Positions 1 to 6,541 of a DNA stretch of 9,883 bases are shown piece after piece; within the stretch, counting starts at the first letter, position 1, and the number at the start of each line of letters is the position of its first letter. The notes below the pieces were generated by a model. It searched no databases. It worked only from the letters and a program-made list of their open reading frames with translations, and was not told where the DNA came from. The position numbers were made by a program, and so were the translations under genes. This DNA comes from Deltaproteobacteria bacterium (GTDB taxonomy: Bacteria; Myxococcota_A; UBA796), in NCBI GenBank assembly GCA_002707085.1, contig PALY01000069.1:1-9883 (forward strand), read 5' to 3'.

Positions 1-55
1 ATCGACAGTGGTCGCCGTAGCTTGGATATTGAACAGAGAAACTTGAATTTTTCAA

Positions 56-78
56 TGTTCAGACCTGCGGTTTGAACA
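56..78 (+). promoter_or_regulatory. Stem-loop just upstream of the first lipoprotein gene
   Basis: Positions 56-65 pair with 69-78: ten pairs including one G-U wobble, with loop TGC. No T-run follows, so it does not look like an intrinsic terminator. It ends 10 nt before the Shine-Dalgarno, so it could be a 5' leader structure, an mRNA-stabilising hairpin, or as DNA an imperfect operator palindrome. The pairing is visible; the role is inferred. Confidence 0.4.
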
Positions 79-88
79 CAAAAGTGTG

Positions 89-94
89 AGGAGG
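89..94 (+). promoter_or_regulatory. Strong Shine-Dalgarno for the first lipoprotein
   Basis: A perfect AGGAGG, 6 nt before the ATG at 101. It decides the start. The GTG at 86 overlaps this element and would add five residues before the signal peptide. Confidence 0.8.
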
Positions 95-100
95 TTGGAG

Positions 101-1603
101 ATGTCATTGCCATCAAGAACAAGCTTGATTGTGTCCCTTTGTTTTATGGTTTTCGGCTGTACAGAAGACAAGGCTGTTTCCGATGAAGAGGATGAAGGCT
201 TTTCATTGGATGCGGATGCGGATGCAGATGCGGATGCGGATGCGGATGCGGATGCGGATGCAGATGCGGATTCGGATGCCGATGCTGGGCTTGATGCTGG
301 TGGAGACATCGCGGGATGCCTACCCATTTCGTTTCCTGAGGGCTTGTCCTACGGAGATTCGCTTCATCGTGATTCCATTGGAGAAGCGGGAGACCGTGAC
401 TTCTATTGCTTGAGTGCCGCTATGGGGCAGCAGTACTTTTTGGCTACGGCCGCAGACATGGGGGCTGAATCCGGTGAACCCGATACAGTGATGCGATTGT
501 ATGGTCCCGATGAGTCGTTGATTGCGATGAATGATGACATGCCATTCCGCCTTCAGGGTACAGATTCAGGCCTGTACTTTCAGGCGGAAGTGGATGGGAC
601 CTACTACATCGAGATTCTTGAATATTCCGACTATGCAGATTCTTCAGGTGGCGCGCAGGGCGGTTCTCGTTGGGAATACGATCTTGTAGGCGCTCCTTTT
701 TATGTGGAAGACCTGGAGGATAACGACACACAGGAAGAGGCTGATGCGCTCGCCGCAGACGATGAAGTGAATCCAGGCTTCTACTCCAGCTATGTTTCTG
801 ACACGATCGGAGAATTCTACGGCGTGATGCAGGATGGTGGTGATGTCGATGTATGGGCCTTTGAGTTTTCCGAGCCGGACGATGAATATCTGACCATGTA
901 CTACGCATTTTCGATGTGGCCGTTCGCTCAGGGCTTAATCGAACCCGTGATGTCTCTGTATGATGACGAATGGAACCTGCTGGCTCAAACCGACGACCCA
1001 GTCTACTCAGCGTACGGAACATGGTTTTATGACTTCGGCATCTTGTACCGAGTCACTTTGGGTGCGACGTACTACGTTGTGGTCGAGAACAGCAATGGCG
1101 CTTCTGGAGTCGGAACCTTTTACCCGATATTCCACGCAGGCTACGGCGAGGAAGCTGTGGTTCCCGAGGCGGAACCCAACGACTACCCACTCAGCAATGA
1201 CATCATGATGAGTGAGTCGGAGAGTACACCCGACTTGTTCACTGGCGATGCGGCAGGGATGGTTGGTGGGACTGACCTTTCCGACTGTTTTAAAGTGGAC
1301 GGTGACGAGGTCTCGGGAGGTCTACAAGATAAGTACCTGACCATCACCACACAGGCTGGCGCCCTTGGTTCTTTGTTGGACGCAAGCTTGGTGATTTATG
1401 ACGCGGACGGAGAGGTGATTGCTACTGCGAGTGATGACCCATACGCAGAACAGTTGGTAGACCCGGCAGTTCGTGACCTTCAATTGGGTGCTACCGACTA
1501 CGTCACCGTGTGTATGGAACCAGAACTGGAGGGCGAGTACTACGGCTCCAACTACTTTATTTTGGCTGCCCGTACGTACATAGAACCTATGTATGCCGAG
1601 TGA
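101..1603 (+). CDS. Secreted lipoprotein with Asp-Ala repeat linker and PPC-like domains
   Basis: A predicted 500-residue exported lipoprotein of unknown function. The N-terminus is a type II signal peptide: Arg6, a hydrophobic stretch at 9-18 and a lipobox ending FGC with Cys20 as the lipidation site. An acidic linker follows, containing ten consecutive Asp-Ala pairs (37-56) and then DSDADA. The rest looks like three beta-rich PPC-like (pre-peptidase C-terminal) domains at roughly 90-195, 203-345 and 355-495. The second and third begin with the ED.EDND and EAEPND signatures typical of such domains, and GDVDVW marks the second. No protease domain or catalytic residues are visible, so it is probably a binding or structural surface protein. 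The ATG at 101 is chosen over the GTG at 86 because a perfect AGGAGG lies 6 nt upstream of it. The next gene is a paralogue. Export and domain type are fairly secure; function is not. Confidence 0.85.
   Translation: MSLPSRTSLIVSLCFMVFGCTEDKAVSDEEDEGFSLDADADADADADADADADADADSDADAGLDAGGDIAGCLPISFPEGLSYGDSLHRDSIGEAGDRDFYCLSAAMGQQYFLATAADMGAESGEPDTVMRLYGPDESLIAMNDDMPFRLQGTDSGLYFQAEVDGTYYIEILEYSDYADSSGGAQGGSRWEYDLVGAPFYVEDLEDNDTQEEADALAADDEVNPGFYSSYVSDTIGEFYGVMQDGGDVDVWAFEFSEPDDEYLTMYYAFSMWPFAQGLIEPVMSLYDDEWNLLAQTDDPVYSAYGTWFYDFGILYRVTLGATYYVVVENSNGASGVGTFYPIFHAGYGEEAVVPEAEPNDYPLSNDIMMSESESTPDLFTGDAAGMVGGTDLSDCFKVDGDEVSGGLQDKYLTITTQAGALGSLLDASLVIYDADGEVIATASDDPYAEQLVDPAVRDLQLGATDYVTVCMEPELEGEYYGSNYFILAARTYIEPMYAE
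208..286 (+). repeat. GATGCN hexanucleotide tandem repeat (about 13 units) encoding Asp-Ala
   Basis: Thirteen consecutive 6-bp units begin at 209. Units 1-10 are GATGCG or GATGCA, unit 11 is GATTCG (Asp-Ser), and units 12 and 13 end in C and T. The unit is a multiple of three, so gain or loss of copies changes linker length without a frameshift. The tract directly follows the lipoprotein Cys region and forms an acidic, flexible spacer between the membrane anchor and the folded domains. Confidence 0.95.
1577..1593. repeat. 7-3-7 inverted repeat at the end of the first lipoprotein gene
   Basis: TACATAG, spacer AAC, then CTATGTA: a perfect 7-bp dyad within the last codons. In RNA it can extend by one G-U and one C-G pair (1575-1595). 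It lies about 30 nt before the terminator hairpin. It may be an RNA structure at the 3' end of the message, or chance within coding sequence. Confidence 0.4.
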
Positions 1604-1623
1604 AAGAGCTTCGCGGCTGATAG

Positions 1624-1657
1624 AATGGGCGCATCATGTTGACGCGCCCATTTTTTT
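1624..1657 (+). terminator. Intrinsic terminator overlapping the next gene's start codon
   Basis: AATGGGCGC at 1624-1632 pairs perfectly with GCGCCCATT at 1644-1652. The 11-nt loop is 1633-1643 and the T-run is 1651-1657. This is a textbook Rho-independent terminator for the preceding lipoprotein gene, 20 nt after its stop. The only usable start codon of the second lipoprotein (ATG 1636-1638) lies in the loop, and the T-run encodes its Phe6 and Phe7. Initiating ribosomes and the hairpin would therefore exclude each other. Confidence 0.75.
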
Positions 1658-3075
1658 GTCTGATGTCTTTTCCGCTGCTGTTTGCTTGTTCTGAGACCAA
1701 GAGTCAGAACAGCGGCGGTATTGATGAAGACAACGATAGAGGCTCTACAGTATCGTCAGACACCAGTCCGCCAGATCTTGAGCCAGAAGATACTGCAGCG
1801 TCCACGGTAGACCCAGATTCCGGTGTGGCTCCGGGCCCGGAGGATGCCATTGGAAATGACGCAAGTACTGCAGCGGTATTGAGTGACATTACCAACTGGG
1901 ACTGGGAAGTTCCGCTGGCTTTTGATGCCATCGATCATGATTCCGATGTGGATGTGTATCGACTTGAAATGGTGATGGGTACGATCTTGTTCATCGCAGC
2001 CGAGTCCGTCGATACGGTGGACTTGGAACTGCGTCTGTTCGATGCTGAAGGACGGGCTCAGGGAACATCCAAAATGATGCCCAACCGGGCTTGGGGCGAT
2101 GATCCAGGTATATGGCTGCAGGCACGATATTCTGGAACATTATTCGTTGAAGTGTCGGCCACAGAATCACCCATCAGTGATGCCAACTATCGCCTGAGAG
2201 GGACCCGGATCGAAGCGGAAGATGGTGAACCCAACGATACGATTTCAGATGCGAATACCCGTTTCGAGGATGGCACCGCTGGATTTAGGGCCAGTATGGT
2301 TGACCCGGCTGAACAAACTGAGTTTTTGGGGATGTTTCAGTCGAGCGGAGATGTCGATGTATGGGCGATTCAAGTTCCCAGTACAGGCGTGATGACTTGG
2401 TCCTTTTGGCCATTGGGGACGAGCAGTTTGGATCCAGAAGTCATTCTGTATGACGAAGGGTTCAACCCGATCGCATGGGGGAAAGATTGCCGCTATTCGG
2501 GTTCAGGGCTTTGGTATGACGATGTGGGCATCATGTATCCTGTGGTGTCTGGGCAACGTTTGTACCTGTCGGTCTCAAATCTGAGGCCATCATCCGGGCC
2601 AGGCTCTTTGTATGTTGGGGCGCAACAGTTGCTGGACTCGCCATCTGTAGAATCCGAACCCAATGATGACCTCACGACTTCCAATTGGGCAACCATGACC
2701 GCTTCTGCGACCCATCCTGGGTATCGCCACTGGACGATGCAAGGGATGCTCAATCAGCCAGACGAGAAGGATGTGGTGGCGTTTTCGAACGATGAGGTGG
2801 GCGGCCAATACGTGAGCTTCCACCTTCAAGCGGGTTCTCTCGGGTCGGGCCTTCAAGCGCAGATCGCAGTGTATGGAGGAGGGGACGGAACGACAGCATT
2901 GGCTACTGCTTCTTCGGATGCATCCGGAGATCTTAGTCTCACAGATGTGCTGGTACCTGCGGATTCAGTATCCGGCGTTTATTTGGAAATCACGGGCTGG
3001 AGCCGGGCAGTGGAATCGTTTGGGAACCAGTATTTTCTGGGGGTCGAATCATATCCAGTCCCCCTGCACGAATAG
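1636..3075 (+). CDS. Secreted lipoprotein with PPC-like domains, paralogue of the upstream gene
   Basis: A 479-residue predicted lipoprotein. The short signal peptide has Arg4 and a lipobox ending LFAC with Cys18. A Ser/Asp/Pro-rich linker runs to about residue 75. Three beta domains follow at roughly 76-192, 195-332 and 338-476, the second and third starting with GEPND and SEPND. The central block GDVDVW and the following pattern align with the upstream lipoprotein, so the pair probably arose by duplication. It lacks the Asp-Ala tract. The start at 1636 is forced: an in-frame TAG lies at 1621-1623, and the next ATG (1663) would leave no usable signal peptide. There is no good Shine-Dalgarno, and the start lies inside the terminator hairpin, so expression may be low or conditional. 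No enzymatic motif was recognised. It ends 2 nt from the convergent OmpA gene. Confidence 0.8.
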   Translation: MLTRPFFCLMSFPLLFACSETKSQNSGGIDEDNDRGSTVSSDTSPPDLEPEDTAASTVDPDSGVAPGPEDAIGNDASTAAVLSDITNWDWEVPLAFDAIDHDSDVDVYRLEMVMGTILFIAAESVDTVDLELRLFDAEGRAQGTSKMMPNRAWGDDPGIWLQARYSGTLFVEVSATESPISDANYRLRGTRIEAEDGEPNDTISDANTRFEDGTAGFRASMVDPAEQTEFLGMFQSSGDVDVWAIQVPSTGVMTWSFWPLGTSSLDPEVILYDEGFNPIAWGKDCRYSGSGLWYDDVGIMYPVVSGQRLYLSVSNLRPSSGPGSLYVGAQQLLDSPSVESEPNDDLTTSNWATMTASATHPGYRHWTMQGMLNQPDEKDVVAFSNDEVGGQYVSFHLQAGSLGSGLQAQIAVYGGGDGTTALATASSDASGDLSLTDVLVPADSVSGVYLEITGWSRAVESFGNQYFLGVESYPVPLHE

Positions 3076-3077
3076 CT

Positions 3078-6000
3078 TTAGTTTTCAGCCCGCTTCAGGA
3101 CGTGAAATTCAACTCGGCGGTTCGTGCTTCGCGCTTTGTCGGTGGGTTCAGAATCGAGGGGTTGCGTCTCTCCAAGTCCCAAAGCTTCGACTCTTTCAGC
3201 CTCGACTCCCCGTTGAATCAGGTAATCACGAACCGTTTCGGCACGTTGCTGAGAGAGCAGGAGATTGTCTTCAGCTTTGCCTGTGTCGTCTGTGTGGCCT
3301 TGAACCTGGATTCGCAGAATTTCAGGATGGTCGAGTAGAACGAGTACCACTTCGTCCAGAATGTCGTGACTGTGAGCTTGTAAAGTGGCTTTGGCTGTAT
3401 CGAAAAAGACCTTGTCCTGAACAACGATTTGGTCCTTCGTAATTTCGGTGCGGGCGGGAGAAAGCACGACTGCTAAGTCGGTTCGTCCGGCCAAACGCAG
3501 GGTGCGGCGTGCAGGGCCAAACCCTTCTGCAGTGATGATGACCGATTGTTCGCCGGGGGTAACCGAGAGCATGGCCAGGCCGTCACTGTTTGTGGTGCTT
3601 CGATCATTGGAGTCCACAAACCATATTTTCGCGGCGAGAGGACTGCCTTGCGCGTCTGTGACCGAAATCCGCACATCCGCCACTTGTGGTTCTGGGGAGG
3701 AGGTTTTCGTAGGTGTTGGCTTGTTGATTGTCGTAACTTTTTGAGGAAGCTCAGTCATGGTAGGGAGGAAGCTTAGACCTGCCACGGCGCGAAACTGCGC
3801 GGCCCCCACGCCACGGGTAATTGCGGTGCCTGTAGCGAGTGACACAATCCATTTGGGTGCAGGTTCCCATCGGGCGGCGACAAGCCCTTCAATGGGATGG
3901 CTACCCGCCTGGTCAAGGCTCGCCAAGTGGTGAGATGCATCGAGTTCTACAGAAGTCCACCATTGAGATGTGACTGGAACGTGCATCCCCGCCCCCCAAT
4001 CTAGGGTCGAGCCAAGGGACAAGTCGCCAGCCTGTGTGGTTCGTTCCAGCCCCAGGCCTACGGTTGTGGCAAACACAACGGACTCCCCGAAACTAAGATT
4101 GACGTTGGCATCGCCTCGTGGCGAGCTTGCACCAAGCCAAGCGGACTCATTGCCTGTGGGCAGTTGAAGTTGGCCGGAAAAACCAACCCCTGCTGGCGCC
4201 GTTCGTCGGTCGATCAACATGAAATTTCCGGCAATAGAGATGTCTCCAATGCCTCGAAAGCCTGTGGATTCAATGTATTCGCCCGCGGAGTGGAGACGGG
4301 TCGGTATGAGGACCCCTGCATCCCAACGGGGCCCACTGTAGCCACCCCACATATCGAAACTCCAGACGTTTCCAAGAATCAATATGTCGTCTCTGTTGGG
4401 ATCTTCTACACGGTACAGGACTGGATTGCTGGCGTAGTGCATGGTTCCAGAGCCAATCCATCCTGATTCCGATGCAACCGGATCGTTTAGTCCTATGAAC
4501 GTACGTCCGTTGAGTGCGGGCTGGAACCGTTGTGCATTGGTGCCTTGCGCTTGTGCTGTGGTGCTGAGCAACAGCAAACTTCCAGGTCCCATTCTGCGGG
4601 CGAGGATGAAGATGAAGGCCAAGAGGGTCCCAACGACACCAGTTGAGCGGTTGATGCTGGAGCAGCGTCCTCCGGTAAACGAGCCACCGGTAAGACCATG
4701 TTCGGCAGATTCAGGCTGAGTTGGGTCTGCAGCTACATCTTCGTTGGGATCGAGCGGGTCCAGGATGCCGTCATTGTCTTCATCTCCTCCACAACTGTCA
4801 TCTCCACCTATTTCTTCTCCGTCCCATTTTCCGTCCGCATCGGTGTCAGGGCTGCAAGGGTTTGTTTCACAACGGCTTTCTTGTTCATTGGGTATTCCGT
4901 CCTGATCCGGATCTTCATTCACTTCACAGGGGTTCGTTCCACACTCTTCTTGTTCTTGTGCATTTGAGATGTGGTCACCATCATTGTCCTGATCAGGCTC
5001 CAAGAAGATCGCATCATCCATAAAGTCTGGAATGCCATCACAGTCGTCGTCGATGGTTTGATCGGGGTCGTCATCATCGCACGGGTCGGTGCCTGCTGCG
5101 AGTTCGTCGATGGTACTGATTCCATCACCATCATGGTCAGTCTCGGCTACGCACGGGTCTCCGCTACAGGAGCGTTCATCTTCGTTGGCAATTCCATCCT
5201 CATCCATGTCTTCTGATGCAGGCGAAATGTCTTCGTCTCGGTAGTCTTCAATGCCGTCACAATCTTCGTCAATGCTGGTGTCCGGGTTCGTGTCATCGCA
5301 AAAATCGGTTCCCCAGAGATTCTCCATTTCGTTGGATACACCATCTGAGTCGATGTCGAGTTCGGTCACGCACGGGTCGCTTCCACAGCCAAGTTCATCC
5401 AGGCTGGAGACGAAATCACCGTCTGGATCTGTGGTCAAATCGATGTCCGGGTCTACTTCGTCACTCAGGCCATCACAGTCGTGATCGAAGTCGGGATCGG
5501 GATCTGTGGCGTCCAGAGGGTCGGTTCCGTAGGTGTATTCATCACCGTCAACGATACCGTCTGAGTCGGTATCTGCTACCAATGGGTCAGACCCGTACTC
5601 TAAGAGTTCAAACCCATCGCTGAGGCCATCTCCATCGGTATCTGCCAAAGTCGGGTCTGTGCTGGCGAGAATTTCTGCATCATCATCCAGCCCATCATCA
5701 TCGGTATCTGCCAATGTAGGATCTGTCCCAAGTGCGATTTCGCTATCGAAATCGATGCCGTCCCCATCGACATCTGTACCGATTGGATCGGACCATATGT
5801 CCGTCATCTCATCTGCCTCAAGAGCGTTGGCGATGTCCCACTCAAAACCACTGGACAGCCGATTTAAGTCGGTCACCAATGCGAGCTGACAGGTGTCCGA
5901 ATCCGATGCCATCCCGATGGCGCCGCGTGGGATTGCGAATTCTAAAAAGGTGTCTTCCCATCCTATGCTGGATGGAGCAGGCGAAATTGCTACCCGTCCT

Positions 6001-6461
6001 TCGTCTATGGGAAACAGAACCGTTGTTTCTAATGTCGTGGATGTTGCCATCCAGCCTGTTGCGGTCGCCCCAGAATAGAGGTCGAGAAAATAGCCGCCGG
6101 TATGCAGAATTAAGGCGTAGTCGAAACGTTCCGGGTCGCCATCTGTCTCGAGAAGTATGCCCCACGCATACGTCAACGAGTCGCCATAGATACCGCCCAG
6201 GGAGCTTGGCCATGATGGGTCGTCAGAGAGCCGCATTCTGACATAAAGGTCGGCCGGTCCCATGGACCAGTAGCCTGCAGGATTTTCAGTAGAACCAATG
6301 ATGTCCAGCCGCGCCACTGTGCCATCATCGCCTTCAATGTCGGTCAGTGGCGTGCTGTCTGCGGTCAGTGGCCACCACATATCGTCTGAGATGGGAACGT
6401 CAGCGTACGCGAATGAACTCGACAAGATGAGCAGTGGCAAGGTGGTCAAAGGGAACTCCAA
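3078..6461 (-). CDS. Giant TSP3-repeat / MYXO-CTERM-like / OmpA-domain fusion protein
   Basis: An 1127-residue envelope protein. Parts visible in order: signal peptide 1-20 (AYA, then Asp21) with no basic residue in its n-region; a Trp/Asp-rich beta domain of about 25-225, resembling carbohydrate-binding-like surface domains; TSP3 DxDxDG calcium-binding repeats at 229-575 with regularly placed Cys; a GGRC600SS motif, hydrophobic segment 609-621 and Arg622-Arg623, matching the form of MYXO-CTERM sorting tails; a second signal-like stretch 624-638 ending AQA; a probable outer-membrane barrel of about 645-900; a Pro/Thr linker; a carboxypeptidase-regulatory-like sandwich 926-1000; and an OmpA domain 1012-1122 with GHTDDTG and NRRVEF, the usual diaminopimelate-binding signature. 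The TTG start has GAGGT 8 nt upstream, and an in-frame TAG lies three codons before it. It may be a true fusion or two ancestral genes merged. Role inferred: a surface module tethered to the outer membrane and peptidoglycan. Confidence 0.85.
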   Translation of the reverse strand: MEFPLTTLPLLILSSSFAYADVPISDDMWWPLTADSTPLTDIEGDDGTVARLDIIGSTENPAGYWSMGPADLYVRMRLSDDPSWPSSLGGIYGDSLTYAWGILLETDGDPERFDYALILHTGGYFLDLYSGATATGWMATSTTLETTVLFPIDEGRVAISPAPSSIGWEDTFLEFAIPRGAIGMASDSDTCQLALVTDLNRLSSGFEWDIANALEADEMTDIWSDPIGTDVDGDGIDFDSEIALGTDPTLADTDDDGLDDDAEILASTDPTLADTDGDGLSDGFELLEYGSDPLVADTDSDGIVDGDEYTYGTDPLDATDPDPDFDHDCDGLSDEVDPDIDLTTDPDGDFVSSLDELGCGSDPCVTELDIDSDGVSNEMENLWGTDFCDDTNPDTSIDEDCDGIEDYRDEDISPASEDMDEDGIANEDERSCSGDPCVAETDHDGDGISTIDELAAGTDPCDDDDPDQTIDDDCDGIPDFMDDAIFLEPDQDNDGDHISNAQEQEECGTNPCEVNEDPDQDGIPNEQESRCETNPCSPDTDADGKWDGEEIGGDDSCGGDEDNDGILDPLDPNEDVAADPTQPESAEHGLTGGSFTGGRCSSINRSTGVVGTLLAFIFILARRMGPGSLLLLSTTAQAQGTNAQRFQPALNGRTFIGLNDPVASESGWIGSGTMHYASNPVLYRVEDPNRDDILILGNVWSFDMWGGYSGPRWDAGVLIPTRLHSAGEYIESTGFRGIGDISIAGNFMLIDRRTAPAGVGFSGQLQLPTGNESAWLGASSPRGDANVNLSFGESVVFATTVGLGLERTTQAGDLSLGSTLDWGAGMHVPVTSQWWTSVELDASHHLASLDQAGSHPIEGLVAARWEPAPKWIVSLATGTAITRGVGAAQFRAVAGLSFLPTMTELPQKVTTINKPTPTKTSSPEPQVADVRISVTDAQGSPLAAKIWFVDSNDRSTTNSDGLAMLSVTPGEQSVIITAEGFGPARRTLRLAGRTDLAVVLSPARTEITKDQIVVQDKVFFDTAKATLQAHSHDILDEVVLVLLDHPEILRIQVQGHTDDTGKAEDNLLLSQQRAETVRDYLIQRGVEAERVEALGLGETQPLDSEPTDKARSTNRRVEFHVLKRAEN
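4548..4673 (-). other. MYXO-CTERM-like segment followed directly by a signal-peptide-like segment
   Basis: Residues 597-623 read GGRCSS, a short polar stretch, the hydrophobic run VVGTLLAFIFILA and RR. This is the Cys/transmembrane/Arg-cluster layout of a MYXO-CTERM tail, which normally ends a protein. Here Met624 comes next, followed by GPGSLLLLSTTAQAQ, which looks like the end of a second export signal. No Shine-Dalgarno is visible before the ATG at 4592, but that codon could be the ancestral start of a separate 504-residue OmpA-family protein. Confidence 0.6.
4737..5777 (-). repeat. Thrombospondin type 3 repeat array (coding)
   Basis: It encodes residues 229-575 of the fusion protein: many DxDxDG loops, first as 22-23 residue units (66-69 bp; TCGGTATCTGC on the plus strand recurs at 5566, 5635 and 5701). 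From 5486 down to about 4842 it becomes a higher-order repeat of about 72 residues. DxDCDG recurs with Cys329, Cys401 and Cys474, each followed by Cys pairs in GxDPC-type turns. TSP3 repeats bind calcium and form stiff rods; the Cys pairs suggest disulfide bracing. Confidence 0.85.
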
Positions 6462-6467
6462 GAACAG

Positions 6468-6476
6468 CTACCTCAT
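6468..6476 (-). other. Two-codon mini-ORF ATG-AGG-TAG overlapping the fusion gene's ribosome site
   Basis: On the minus strand ATG AGG TAG lies in frame with, and 6 nt before, the TTG start of the fusion gene (only CTG and TTC separate TAG from TTG). The GAGGT inside it is the best Shine-Dalgarno for that TTG. If the TAG were a sense codon, the protein would begin with Met-Arg and gain the basic n-region its signal peptide lacks. It may be a nonsense change, a regulatory minigene, or simply how the ribosome site reads. Confidence 0.35.
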
Positions 6477-6482
6477 ATGAGG
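6471..6482. promoter_or_regulatory. 12-bp perfect palindrome CCTCATATGAGG in the divergent intergenic region
   Basis: A perfect palindrome in the 80-bp gap between the divergent fusion gene (start 6461) and larE (start 6542). It covers the ribosome-binding sequence of the fusion gene. Its position suits an operator controlling one or both directions. No clear -35/-10 pair could be assigned here, so the regulatory role is a guess. Confidence 0.35.
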
Positions 6483-6541
6483 TTGAGTCCGCTGTGGCGA
6501 TCATGCGTTGGCGAGAAGTCATGGTCGGCATAGAAGGGGGC

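Noticed and set aside
1..75. Plus-strand frame open from the window edge to a TGA at 73-75, a possible end of an upstream gene
   Set aside because: Only 24 codons are visible, with no recognisable motif. An open run of this length is expected by chance, so it is not listed as a gene.
52..327. Minus-strand ORF rich in Ser-Ala repeats
   Set aside because: It is the complement reading of the hexamer tract, which is open in several frames because the unit has no stop. It overlaps the start of a well-supported lipoprotein gene.
444..1022. 192-codon minus-strand ORF
   Set aside because: It lies wholly inside the first lipoprotein gene and has Arg/His/Ser-rich composition with no domain, typical of an antisense shadow.
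2873..3442. 189-codon plus-strand ORF spanning two gene ends
   Set aside because: It overlaps the end of the second lipoprotein and the antisense of the OmpA domain, both with clear homology features. No ribosome site or motif.
3078..4592. Separate OmpA gene starting at ATG 4592
   Set aside because: There is no stop between the two halves and no Shine-Dalgarno before this ATG, so the single ORF is annotated. The split remains possible and is reported as a finding.
4737..5777. Regularly spaced repeats that might be a CRISPR array
   Set aside because: The repeats are degenerate, 66-69 or about 216 bp in period, and fully coding as TSP3 units on the minus strand. There are no constant repeats with unique spacers.
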